A DNA stretch of 64,000 nt from Streptomyces pseudovenezuelae (GTDB lineage Bacteria > Actinomycetota > Actinomycetes > Streptomycetales > Streptomycetaceae): NCBI RefSeq assembly GCF_029892565.1, contig NZ_JARXVH010000008.1, positions 310,001-374,000 on the forward strand. Reading direction: 5' to 3'. Within the stretch, counting starts at the first letter, position 1. Every line of letters begins with the position of its first letter. The position numbers were made by a program, and so were the translations under genes. The notes beneath the pieces are model-generated. The model saw only the letters and a program-made list of their open reading frames with translations. It made no database searches and was not told where the DNA came from. This document shows positions 1-8,190 of the stretch, one piece after another.

Positions 1-3000
1 GGCCCGCGACCGTCGCGAGCATGGCGGTGGTCGCGGCGTTGAGGCCCTGCGCCCACAGCATCCCGTAGCGGTGCGCGAGGGCGAGGCCCCGCTCGGTGTG
101 ACGGCGTACGGCTGCCGGGTCGTTGCGGGTGCCGGCGGTCATGGCGTCGAGGTGTTCGCAGGTCCAGCGGTAGGCGGGGAGGTCGTGGTCCTCGGCGAGT
201 CGGCGCAGCTCAGCGACCAGCGGGGTGCGGGTGGTGCCGTGGGCCTCGTGTGGGAGCAGCTTGGCCGAGGTCATCAACGCGGCGGCCAGCAGACGGGGTT
301 CGCCGTTCGCGCGGGCGAGCGACAGCTGGGTGTGGGCCGCGTCCAGGGCGCGCGGCGCGTCCACGGCGGCGGCCGCCTCGACGAGGACCTGGAGCACCCG
401 GGCGCGGGTGGGGTCGTCCAGGGCGGGGTCGGAGGTCAGCCGCTCCAGACGGGCCAGTGCCGTGCGGTCGTAGAAGCCCTCCAACCTGCTGCGCCACGGG
501 GAGGGTTCGGTCCAGGCGCCGTAGACCGCCGCGACCAGGTCGCCCCGGTCGGCCCGCTCGGCGAGATCGACCGCGCGCCGCCGCGTGTGCAGGGCCGCGT
601 CCGTCGCGCCGGCCCGCACCTGCGCGCCGAGCAGCCGCACCAACAGCCCTACCGTGCGGTCGAGTTCGGTGTCGACGCCGCCCGTGACCCCGGTGGCGGT
701 GTGCACGTCGATCGCCTGCTGGATCAGGTCGACGGCGACGTCATAGGCGTAGCGCCGCTCCGCCGACTCGGCCGCCCACAGCGCGTAGTCGACGGCCAGC
801 GGCGCGTGCGCCGCGGTGCCCGAGCGGGCGAAGTGGTGGGCCAGCGCGGCGAGATCGTCGGGGCGGTGGCGGGACAACGCCTGCGCGATACGGGCGTGCA
901 GGCGGGCCCGCCGTACGCCGGACAGGTCGGTGTAGACGGTGTCGCGGACCAACGCGTGCACGAACCGCACGCGCCCCGGGCCGGGTTCGGCGAGCAGGTC
1001 CGCCGCGAGGGCGGCATCGAGCCCGTCAAGGACCGCCTCCTCGTCCAAACCACCCGTGCCGGCCGTACCGCCGTTGGCACCCGTGTCGCACGCGTCGATC
1101 AGCAGGGCGACGTCGGCCTCCAGGCCTACGACGGCGGCGAGTTGGAGGGTCGACCGGGCGCCGGCGGGCAGCATGGCCAGGCGTCGGCGCAGCACATCGC
1201 GCACACCCTGCGGGACCTCCGAGACGGCGACCAGGGCGCCCTCGCTGGCCAGCAGACGGGCGCTCTCCAGGACGTAGAAGGGGTTGCCGCCGGTGCGTTC
1301 GGCGAGCGCGGTCACCGTCGACGCGTCCACGGTCCCGCCGCAGACGGAGCCGACCACCGTGGCGATGTCCGTCGGTGACAGTCCGGTGAGCGTGATCCGG
1401 TGCGGGGCGCGGGGGGCGAGGCTGGCGAGCGTCTTGAGGAGGTCTTCGCCCACCTCGGCCGGACGGTGGCTGGTGACGGTGAGCAGGGGTACGCCGGTGA
1501 CGCCGGCCGCCGCTTCGAGCAGGGCGAGCGTCTCGCCGTCCGCGCGGTGCAGGTCCTCCAGGACGACGGCGAGCGGCCCGGCACCGGCCGCGTCCCGCAG
1601 CCAGGCGGCGAACGCGCGGTGCGTCCGGAACCGCCCCGCGGTCGCCTCGTCGCGACTGGCGGCGGCCCCGTCCTGCGGTTCGCGCAGCAGGACGGCCAGT
1701 TCCTCGGGCCGCGACGGCGGTACGTCCCGGGCGAGCGCCCCGAGCGCCTCCACCCAGGCCCAGGCGGGCGGCGTCCCCTCGTCCTCCGGACACCGCCCCA
1801 CGACCACCCGCCACCCGTCGGCCTGCAGCCGGCCGGCGAACTGGTTGAGCAGCGCGGACTTACCCGCCCCGGCCTCCCCGCTCACCAACACGACACCACC
1901 ACGCGGCCGGGCGGCCTGCACGACAGCGCCCAGAGCACGCAACTCCCGCTCCCGACCGACGAAAAGGTCATGGCCAGTGCGGGCCGCCTCGACTGAGGGC
2001 ATGGTTATCGATCGGGACGGGGCGGGCAGGCCGCCGGGAATGGCCTTGGACGGGACGAGCGAGCTTCCGGGCGCGGCGAGCGCGGGCACGGGCGCGGGCG
2101 CGAAGACACCCTCGGTTGGGCGGAACGCGCTCCCGGACGCGTGCGCAGATATGGGTACGACGAGCCCGCTCCCGGACCCGTGTGCGGACGCGAGCCCGCG
2201 TGTGCCGAGCCCGCTCCCGGACCCGTCTCCAGGCGCGGACGCCAGCGTGCCACCCCCGCTCGCGCCCCCATCCGCCGACGAGCCCGACCCACCCGGCCAC
2301 CCCGTCCCTCCCCCACGGACACTCACCGGCGACAGACGCCCGGCCCCCGCGCCCGCGCCCGCCTCCACCAACCCCCGAAGCACATCGGCCCGCCCCAGAA
2401 GCACCGCCCGCTCGACCTCCGCCAGTGCCGGCCCGGGGTCACAGCCAAGCTCCTCCCGCAACACGCTCGCCGCACGGCGCACCGCCGCGAGGGCGTCGGC
2501 CTGGCGGCCGCAGGTCCACTGGGCGAGGGCCAGCAGGCGCCAGCCTTCCTCCCTCAACGGGCTTTCGCGTACGAGGACTTCGGCTGCCGGTGCCGCCTCG
2601 GCCGCGTGGCCGGTGCGCAGGTCGGCGGCGACGGAGAGTTCGCGGGCCTCGGCCCGTAGTTCGGTCAGCCGGGCCACCTCCGCCGCGGCCCAGTCCTCGT
2701 CGGCGTGTTCCGCGAAGGCCGGACCCTGCCACCAGCCGAGCGCCTCGGCGAGCAGTTCGCGGGCCTCCTCGGCGGGAGCGTGCCGGGCCCGGGCCACCCC
2801 GGCCTCGAAGCGCCAGGCGTCCACCGCGTCCGCGGGCAGGCGAAGGGCGTAGCCGGGGGGTGCGGTGACCAGGACGGTCGCCGGGGTGCGCGGCAGGCGC
2901 CCCGGTTCGAGGGACCGGCGCAGGTTGGACACGTAGGTGTGCAGGGACACGACGGCCTTGGCGGGCGGTGTGCCCCGCCACAACGCGTCCGCCATCCGCT

Positions 3001-3154
3001 CGACCGGCACGGTGCTGCCCCGGGCCACGACGAGGAGTGAGAGGACAGCGCGCTGCTGCGGAGCGCCCAGCGGGACCGGGTTCCCCCCGAGGTCGGCGCC
3101 CGGTGAACCCAGGACTCGAATACGCAGCACGCCGCGGGAATCTACCCGAGCCAT
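1..3154 (-). CDS. SARP/AfsR-like transcriptional regulator (3' end outside window)
   Basis: Large transcriptional activator, cut by the window edge; about 1,051 codons are visible. Residues ~9-95 form an OmpR-like winged helix (begins LRIRVLG, ends near PPGYALRL). Residues ~100-250 are the bacterial transcriptional activation (BTAD) helices. Residues ~280-395 are a Gly/Ser/Pro-rich linker, followed by a STAND-type ATPase with Walker A GEAGAGKSALL (~425-435) and Walker B-like LAVVLEDLHRAD. The rest looks alpha-helical, TPR-like. I chose the ATG at 3154 because GAGG precedes it. SARP proteins bind direct heptamer repeats spaced one helical turn apart and usually activate secondary-metabolite genes. 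Such repeats lie at 3210-3238, between this gene and the divergent one, so autoregulation or control of the neighbour is likely. The target pathway is unknown. Confidence 0.88.
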   Translation of the reverse strand, partial: MARVDSRGVLRIRVLGSPGADLGGNPVPLGAPQQRAVLSLLVVARGSTVPVERMADALWRGTPPAKAVVSLHTYVSNLRRSLEPGRLPRTPATVLVTAPPGYALRLPADAVDAWRFEAGVARARHAPAEEARELLAEALGWWQGPAFAEHADEDWAAAEVARLTELRAEARELSVAADLRTGHAAEAAPAAEVLVRESPLREEGWRLLALAQWTCGRQADALAAVRRAASVLREELGCDPGPALAEVERAVLLGRADVLRGLVEAGAGAGAGRLSPVSVRGGGTGWPGGSGSSADGGASGGGTLASAPGDGSGSGLGTRGLASAHGSGSGLVVPISAHASGSAFRPTEGVFAPAPVPALAAPGSSLVPSKAIPGGLPAPSRSITMPSVEAARTGHDLFVGRERELRALGAVVQAARPRGGVVLVSGEAGAGKSALLNQFAGRLQADGWRVVVGRCPEDEGTPPAWAWVEALGALARDVPPSRPEELAVLLREPQDGAAASRDEATAGRFRTHRAFAAWLRDAAGAGPLAVVLEDLHRADGETLALLEAAAGVTGVPLLTVTSHRPAEVGEDLLKTLASLAPRAPHRITLTGLSPTDIATVVGSVCGGTVDASTVTALAERTGGNPFYVLESARLLASEGALVAVSEVPQGVRDVLRRRLAMLPAGARSTLQLAAVVGLEADVALLIDACDTGANGGTAGTGGLDEEAVLDGLDAALAADLLAEPGPGRVRFVHALVRDTVYTDLSGVRRARLHARIAQALSRHRPDDLAALAHHFARSGTAAHAPLAVDYALWAAESAERRYAYDVAVDLIQQAIDVHTATGVTGGVDTELDRTVGLLVRLLGAQVRAGATDAALHTRRRAVDLAERADRGDLVAAVYGAWTEPSPWRSRLEGFYDRTALARLERLTSDPALDDPTRARVLQVLVEAAAAVDAPRALDAAHTQLSLARANGEPRLLAAALMTSAKLLPHEAHGTTRTPLVAELRRLAEDHDLPAYRWTCEHLDAMTAGTRNDPAAVRRHTERGLALAHRYGMLWAQGLNAATTAMLATVAG
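2129..2240 (-). repeat. In-frame imperfect repeats in the SARP linker
   Basis: The linker between the BTAD and ATPase parts contains a GC-rich repeat whose core (gctcccggac on the + strand) starts at 2129, 2168 and 2213, spacings of 39 and 45 bases. All spacings are multiples of three, so the frame is kept. The encoded segments are Gly/Ser-rich (G-S-G motifs). This is probably a length-variable flexible linker rather than a functional site. Confidence 0.6.
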
Positions 3155-3209
3155 CGATCGGGCACCTCAACGGACGATAAACGTGCTGCTCAGCGCCGGC
3201 GAGGGGGGC

Positions 3210-3238
3210 GCCAAGCGGACGCCAAGCCGGTGCCAAGC
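3210..3238. promoter_or_regulatory. Candidate SARP operator: three direct GCCAAGC heptamers
   Basis: GCCAAGC occurs exactly at 3210, 3221 and 3232, an 11-base period, in the divergent intergenic region. SARP family regulators are known to bind direct heptamer repeats at 11- or 22-base spacing next to a -35 region. A SARP gene begins 56 bases away, which makes the assignment more likely. No convincing -10 box was found at the usual distance on either side, so which promoter it serves is unresolved. Confidence 0.6.
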
Positions 3239-3293
3239 GGAAGCCGGGAAGCTGTGAGCGCCATTGCCGTGAACGATCGTTGGAGCAAGAAAC

Positions 3294-4211
3294 GTGTTCG
3301 TACTCGACTCCGCCCCTCCCGGCGTGCTGCGCGCCTACCGGACCTGCGAGTTCGTCACCCTCGGCCGGGACGGCACGCCGCTGGTGTGGCCGACGGCGGT
3401 GTGGCGCCGCGAGGACGGGACGCTGCTGCTGACCACGTCCCTCGCCTTCGCGCAGAAGGCGCTGAACGTGCGCCGCGACCCGCGCGTCGCTCTGCTCTTC
3501 TCCGACCCCACCGGCAGCGGTCTCGACCACGCCCCGCAGATCTTCGTCGCCGGCCGGGCCGACTGCCCCGACACCGTCATGACGGGTCCCGAGGGCGCCG
3601 AGGACTACTGGCGGATGCTGTTCGAGCGGCAGCCGCACAGCCGCTCGTACCTCTCGGCCCCGATGAGACGGCTCACGGAGTGGTACTACCTGCGGCTCCT
3701 GATCACCGTCACACCCGAACAGGTCGTCGTCCGCGCCCCGTTGGCGCCGGACCACGACTCCGGGCCGGCCGTGGACAGCCCACTGCCGGGCGCCGCGCAG
3801 CTGGCCCGTTTCCCGACGGCGGTACTGGCCGCCCGCGACGGTTCCGGCGCACCCGTGCTCGCCCGGACCCGGCCGGTGCCGACCGCGGACGGCTTCGCGG
3901 TGGAGGTCCCCGCCGACTGCGCCGCGAAGCCGGGTCCCGCCTCCCTGCTGGTGCACCGGCACGACGAGCGGATCAACCACTTGCAGAACGCCCTCGTCCG
4001 GGGCGAGTTGCGGGAGACCGACGACGGCTGGCTGCTGGTGCCCGAGAAGGTGGTCGAGCCGATGGGCACGGGCCGGCCGAGCGACACGATACGACTGCTG
4101 CGCCACACCAAGCAGGCCACGAACCGCTACCTGGAGCGCCGCGGCCTCGAACGCCCCCGGGTGCGGTGGGAGGAGTTCAAGGCCCTCGCGGCGACGGCTC
4201 GGAAGGGCTGA
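3294..4211 (+). CDS. Pyridoxamine 5'-phosphate oxidase-like flavin-binding protein
   Basis: 305-residue protein. Residues ~1-130 resemble the split-barrel flavin/F420-binding fold of the PNPOx-like superfamily: an early CEFVTLGRDGTP strand turn, the VWPTAVWRR strand, and the ALNVRRDPRVALLFSD segment typical of these proteins. The C-terminal half carries a second, less conserved region that may repeat part of the fold. Such enzymes use FMN, FAD or F420 for redox chemistry on small substrates; nothing here fixes the substrate. GTG start at 3294 with GGAG at 3282-3285. It is divergent from the SARP gene and may be its target. Its stop lies only 3 bases from the stop of convergent pyc, so no separate terminator fits between them. 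Confidence 0.75.
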   Translation: MFVLDSAPPGVLRAYRTCEFVTLGRDGTPLVWPTAVWRREDGTLLLTTSLAFAQKALNVRRDPRVALLFSDPTGSGLDHAPQIFVAGRADCPDTVMTGPEGAEDYWRMLFERQPHSRSYLSAPMRRLTEWYYLRLLITVTPEQVVVRAPLAPDHDSGPAVDSPLPGAAQLARFPTAVLAARDGSGAPVLARTRPVPTADGFAVEVPADCAAKPGPASLLVHRHDERINHLQNALVRGELRETDDGWLLVPEKVVEPMGTGRPSDTIRLLRHTKQATNRYLERRGLERPRVRWEEFKALAATARKG

Positions 4212-4214
4212 CCG

Positions 4215-7200
4215 TCAGCCGATCTCGACCAACAGGTCCCCGCCCTCCACCTGTTGGATGCGGTTGATGGCGAGCCTGGACACCCGGCCGGCCTTCGTCG
4301 CCGTGATCGCGGCCTCCATCTTCATCGCCTCGATCGTGGCGACGGTCGCGCCTTCCGCCACCTCGTCGCCCTCGGCGACCGCGAGGGTGACGACGCCGGC
4401 GAAGGGCGCGGCGACATGGCCCGCGTTGCCCCGGTCGGCCTTCTCGGTGACCGGGATGTCGGAGGCGGCGGAGGTGTCGCGGACCTGGATGGGGCGCAAC
4501 TGCCCGTTCAGCGTGGACATCACGGTCCGCAGGCCGCGTTCGTCGGCCTCGCCGACGGCCTCCAGTTCGATGAGGAGCCGGACGCCGGGTTCGAGGTCGA
4601 CGGCGTACTCCTTGCCCGGGCGCAGGCCGTAGAAGAAGTCCTTGCTGTCGAGGACGCTGGTGTCGCCGTAGGCCTGGCGGTGCGTCTCGTAGTCGCGGGT
4701 CGGGCCGGGGAACAGGAGGCGGTTGAGGGTCGAGCGCCGGGTCTTCTCCAGGCCGTCGCGGTCCTCGGTGGACAGCTCCTGCACGGGCTTGGCGGCGGCG
4801 CGGCCCTCAAGTGCCTTGCTGCGGAAGGGTTCCGGCCAACCGCCGGGCGGGGTACCGAGTTCGCCGCGCAGGAAGCCGATGACGGAGTCGGGGATGTCGT
4901 AGCGGTTGGGGCTCGTCTCGAAGTCGTCGGGGCTCACTCCGGCGCCGACGAGATGCAGGGCGAGGTCGCCGACCACCTTGGACGACGGGGTCACCTTCAC
5001 CAGGTGGCCGAGGATGCGGTCGGCGGCGGCGTACATCGCCTCGATGTCCTCGAACCGGTCGCCGAGGCCGAGCGCGACGGCCTGGGTGCGCAGGTTGGAG
5101 AGCTGGCCGCCGGGAATCTCGTGGTGGTAGACGCGGCCGGTCGGGGAGGCGAGGCCCGCCTCGAACGGGGCGTAGATCTTGCGGACGCTCTCCCAGTAGG
5201 GCTCCAGGTCGCCGACGGCCTGGAGGTCGAGGCCGGTGGGGCGCTCGGAGTGGTCGGTCGCGGCGACGATCGCCGAGAGGGAGGGCTGCGAGGTGGTGCC
5301 CGCCATGGACGCGACCGCGCCGTCCACCGCGTCCGCGCCCGCCTGGATCGCGGCCAGGTAGGTCGCGAGCTGGCCACCCGCCGTGTCGTGGGTGTGCAGG
5401 TGCACCGGCAAAGAGAACTCCTGCCGCAGCGCCGATACGAGCTTGGCGGCGGCCGGGGCGCGCAGCAGTCCCGCCATGTCCTTGACGGCCAGGACGTGCG
5501 CGCCCGCCTCGACGATCTGCTCCGCGAGCCGGAGATAGTAATCCAGCGTGTACAGACGCTCGTTCGGGTCGGACAGGTCCGAGGTGTAGCAGAGGGCGAC
5601 CTCGGCGATCGCGGTGCCCGTCTCGCGTACGGCGTCGATGGCGGGGCGCATCTGGCCGACGTCGTTGAGCGCGTCGAAGATGCGGAAGATGTCGATGCCG
5701 GTGGCGGCGGCCTCCTGCACGAAGGCGTCGGTCACCTCGGTCGGGTACGGGGTGTAGCCGACGGTGTTGCGCCCGCGCAGCAGCATCTGCAGACAGATGT
5801 TGGGGACGGCCTCGCGCAGTGCGGCGAGCCGCTCCCACGGGTCCTCGGCGAGGAAGCGCAGCGCCACGTCGTACGTGGCCCCGCCCCAGCACTCCAGGGA
5901 GAGCAGCTCGGGCAGGGTGCGGGCGACCGCCGGGGCGACCGCGAGGAGGTCCTTGGTGCGCACCCGGGTGGCGAGCAGGGACTGGTGGGCGTCGCGGAAG
6001 GTGGTGTCGGTGACGCCGATGGTCGGCGACTCGCGCAGCCGGCGGGCGAAGCCCTCGGGGCCGAGTTCGACGAGTCGCTGGCGCGAACCGGCGGCCGGCT
6101 CGCCGGCGGGCAGCGGGGGCAACTTGGTGGTCGGGTCGATCAGGTCGGGCCGCTCGCCGTGCGGCTTGTTCACCGTCACGTCGGCCAGATAGGTGAGCAG
6201 CTTGGTGCCGCGGTCGGCGGAGGAGCGGGCGGTCAGCAGGTGCGGGCGCTGCTCGATGAACGAGGTCGTGACCCGCCCGGCCTGGAAGTCCGCGTCGTCC
6301 AACACGGCTTGCAGGAACGGGATGTTGGTGGCCACACCGCGGATACGGAACTCGGCCACGGCACGCCGGGCCCGGCTGATCGCCGTCTTGAAGTCCCGGC
6401 CCCGGCAGGTGAGTTTGACCAGCATGGAGTCGAAGTGCGCGCTGATCTCCGTACCCGCGTGGGTGGTTCCGCCGTCGAGGCGGATGCCCGAACCGCCGGG
6501 CGAGCGGTAGGCGCTGATGCGGCCGGTGTCCGGGCGGAAGCCGTTGGCGGGGTCCTCGGTGGTGATACGGCACTGGAGGGCCGCGCCGTGCAGGGTGACC
6601 GTCTCCTGGGACAGGCCGAGGTCGGCGAGGGTCTCGCCGGCCGCGATGCGCAGCTGGGCCTGGACGAGGTCGACGTCGGTGACCTCTTCGGTGACCGTGT
6701 GCTCGACCTGGATGCGCGGGTTCATCTCGATGAAGACGTGGTTGCCCGCGGGGTCGACCAGGAACTCGACGGTGCCCGCGTTGCGGTAGCCGATCTCGCG
6801 GGCGAAGCGGACCGCGTCGGCGCACATACGGTCGCGCAGGGCCGGGTCGAGGTTGGGCGCGGGAGCCAGCTCGATGACCTTCTGGTGGCGGCGCTGGACC
6901 GAGCAGTCGCGCTCGAAGAGGTGGATGACGTTGCCCTCGCCGTCGGCGAGGATCTGCACCTCGATGTGGCGGGGATCGACGACGGCCTTCTCCAGGAAGA
7001 CGGTCGGATCGCCGAACGCGCTCGCCGCCTCGCGGGACGCCGCCTCGATGGACTCGCGCAGCGTGGCCGGGTCCTCGACCCGCCGCATACCGCGTCCGCC
7101 ACCGCCGGCGACCGCCTTCACGAACACCGGGAAGCCGACCTCCTCGGCGGCGCGGACCAGCTCGTCCACGTCGTTGGAGGGCGCGGAGGAGCCGAGCACC

Positions 7201-7589
7201 GGTACGCCGGCCGCGCGGGCCGCGGCCACGGCACGGGCCTTGTTGCCGGTCAGCTCCAGGGTGTGCGCGTCCGGCCCGACGAAGGTGATGCCCGCCTCTT
7301 CGCAGGCCTTCGCCAGCTCGGGGTTCTCGGACAGGAACCCGTACCCCGGGTAGACGGCGTCCGCGCCGGCCTTGCGCGCCGCGCGGACGATCTCCTCGAC
7401 GGAGAGATACGCCCGCACCGGATGCCCGGGCTGGCCGATCTCGTAGGCCTCGTCGGCCTTGAGCCGGTGCAGCGAATTGCGGTCCTCGTGCGGAAAGACC
7501 GCGACCGTCCGGGCACCCAGCTCATAGCCGGCCCGAAATGCCCGGATCGCGATCTCACCACGGTTGGCGACCAGTACCTTGCGGAACAT
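4215..7589 (-). CDS. pyc: Pyruvate carboxylase
   Basis: Biotin-dependent enzyme that carboxylates pyruvate to oxaloacetate with ATP and bicarbonate, the main anaplerotic step of the TCA cycle. It has 1,124 residues, the usual single-chain length. Domain order is biotin carboxylase (starts FRKVLVANRGEIAIR; ATP-grasp Gly-rich loop AGGGGRGMR), a carboxyltransferase TIM barrel (DTTFRDAHQSLLATR, metal-binding HLHTHDTAGG), then the biotinyl domain with the acceptor lysine in EAMKMEAAI near the C terminus. A longer reading frame begins at 7667, but the ATG at 7589 matches the family start and has GGGAG before it. It lies 78 bases downstream of the iorA-like gene on the same strand and is probably cotranscribed with it. 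Confidence 0.97.
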   Translation of the reverse strand: MFRKVLVANRGEIAIRAFRAGYELGARTVAVFPHEDRNSLHRLKADEAYEIGQPGHPVRAYLSVEEIVRAARKAGADAVYPGYGFLSENPELAKACEEAGITFVGPDAHTLELTGNKARAVAAARAAGVPVLGSSAPSNDVDELVRAAEEVGFPVFVKAVAGGGGRGMRRVEDPATLRESIEAASREAASAFGDPTVFLEKAVVDPRHIEVQILADGEGNVIHLFERDCSVQRRHQKVIELAPAPNLDPALRDRMCADAVRFAREIGYRNAGTVEFLVDPAGNHVFIEMNPRIQVEHTVTEEVTDVDLVQAQLRIAAGETLADLGLSQETVTLHGAALQCRITTEDPANGFRPDTGRISAYRSPGGSGIRLDGGTTHAGTEISAHFDSMLVKLTCRGRDFKTAISRARRAVAEFRIRGVATNIPFLQAVLDDADFQAGRVTTSFIEQRPHLLTARSSADRGTKLLTYLADVTVNKPHGERPDLIDPTTKLPPLPAGEPAAGSRQRLVELGPEGFARRLRESPTIGVTDTTFRDAHQSLLATRVRTKDLLAVAPAVARTLPELLSLECWGGATYDVALRFLAEDPWERLAALREAVPNICLQMLLRGRNTVGYTPYPTEVTDAFVQEAAATGIDIFRIFDALNDVGQMRPAIDAVRETGTAIAEVALCYTSDLSDPNERLYTLDYYLRLAEQIVEAGAHVLAVKDMAGLLRAPAAAKLVSALRQEFSLPVHLHTHDTAGGQLATYLAAIQAGADAVDGAVASMAGTTSQPSLSAIVAATDHSERPTGLDLQAVGDLEPYWESVRKIYAPFEAGLASPTGRVYHHEIPGGQLSNLRTQAVALGLGDRFEDIEAMYAAADRILGHLVKVTPSSKVVGDLALHLVGAGVSPDDFETSPNRYDIPDSVIGFLRGELGTPPGGWPEPFRSKALEGRAAAKPVQELSTEDRDGLEKTRRSTLNRLLFPGPTRDYETHRQAYGDTSVLDSKDFFYGLRPGKEYAVDLEPGVRLLIELEAVGEADERGLRTVMSTLNGQLRPIQVRDTSAASDIPVTEKADRGNAGHVAAPFAGVVTLAVAEGDEVAEGATVATIEAMKMEAAITATKAGRVSRLAINRIQQVEGGDLLVEIG

Positions 7590-7667
7590 CGCCGCTCCCT
7601 TCAGCCTGCCGGTGACGTGCACCATGGTGTCGGTGACGTCGCCGTCTGGCCATGTGAGCCGGGCCAC

Positions 7668-8129
7668 TCAAGGGGTGATTTCCGAGGCCGCCTTGTTGAT
7701 CGCTTCGCGGATCCGGGCGTATGTGCCGCAGCGGCAGACGTTCTCGATGCGGTCGATGTCGGCATCGGTCGGGTGCGAGGTCCGCTTCAGCAGGGCCGCC
7801 GCGGCCATGATCTGCCCGGGCTGGCAGAAGCCGCACTGGGACACGTCACAGTCCATCCAGGCCTGCTGCACGGGGTGCAGGGTGTCGCCGTCGGCCAGCC
7901 CTTCGATGGTGGTGACCTTACGGTCCTGGCAGTCCTCGACCTTGACGACGCAGGGCTGGATCTCCTCCCCGTCGAGATGGCTCGTACAGGCGCGACAGAC
8001 GCCGACACCGCAGCCGTACTTGGGCCCGGTGACGTGCAGCAGGTCGCGCAGCACCCACAGCAGCGGCATGTCGGCGGGCGCCTCGACGGTGACCGGCTTG
8101 CCGTTGAGGGTGAAGGAGTGGGAGGGCAT
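7668..8129 (-). CDS. (2Fe-2S)-binding small subunit of a molybdopterin oxidoreductase (IorA-like)
   Basis: 153-residue electron-transfer subunit of the xanthine dehydrogenase / isoquinoline 1-oxidoreductase family. The N-terminal plant-ferredoxin-like domain has CGVGVCRAC plus a later cysteine (QPC). The C-terminal helical domain has CGFCQPGQ and CRC, so both [2Fe-2S] clusters can be ligated. It passes electrons from the molybdenum site of the large subunit encoded just upstream (61-base gap). The protein has no signal peptide although its partner has a Tat signal, so export bound to the partner is likely. The physiological substrate, an aldehyde or N-heterocycle, cannot be told from sequence. 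Confidence 0.9.
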   Translation of the reverse strand: MPSHSFTLNGKPVTVEAPADMPLLWVLRDLLHVTGPKYGCGVGVCRACTSHLDGEEIQPCVVKVEDCQDRKVTTIEGLADGDTLHPVQQAWMDCDVSQCGFCQPGQIMAAAALLKRTSHPTDADIDRIENVCRCGTYARIREAINKAASEITP

Positions 8130-8190
8130 CGGTACCTTCTCGGAGGCGAGGGCTGGTCGAGTGAGTGATCGGACTGAGCTGGGACGGTGC

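Noticed and set aside
71-1378. Long + strand open frame opposite the SARP gene
   Set aside because: Low-complexity Gly/Arg/Val composition and no motifs; it is the antisense shadow of a gene with clear domains.
4254-8168. 1,304-codon + strand open frame opposite pyruvate carboxylase and iorA
   Set aside because: High GC leaves the opposite frame free of stops; composition is unlike any protein family, while the minus strand has full motif sets.
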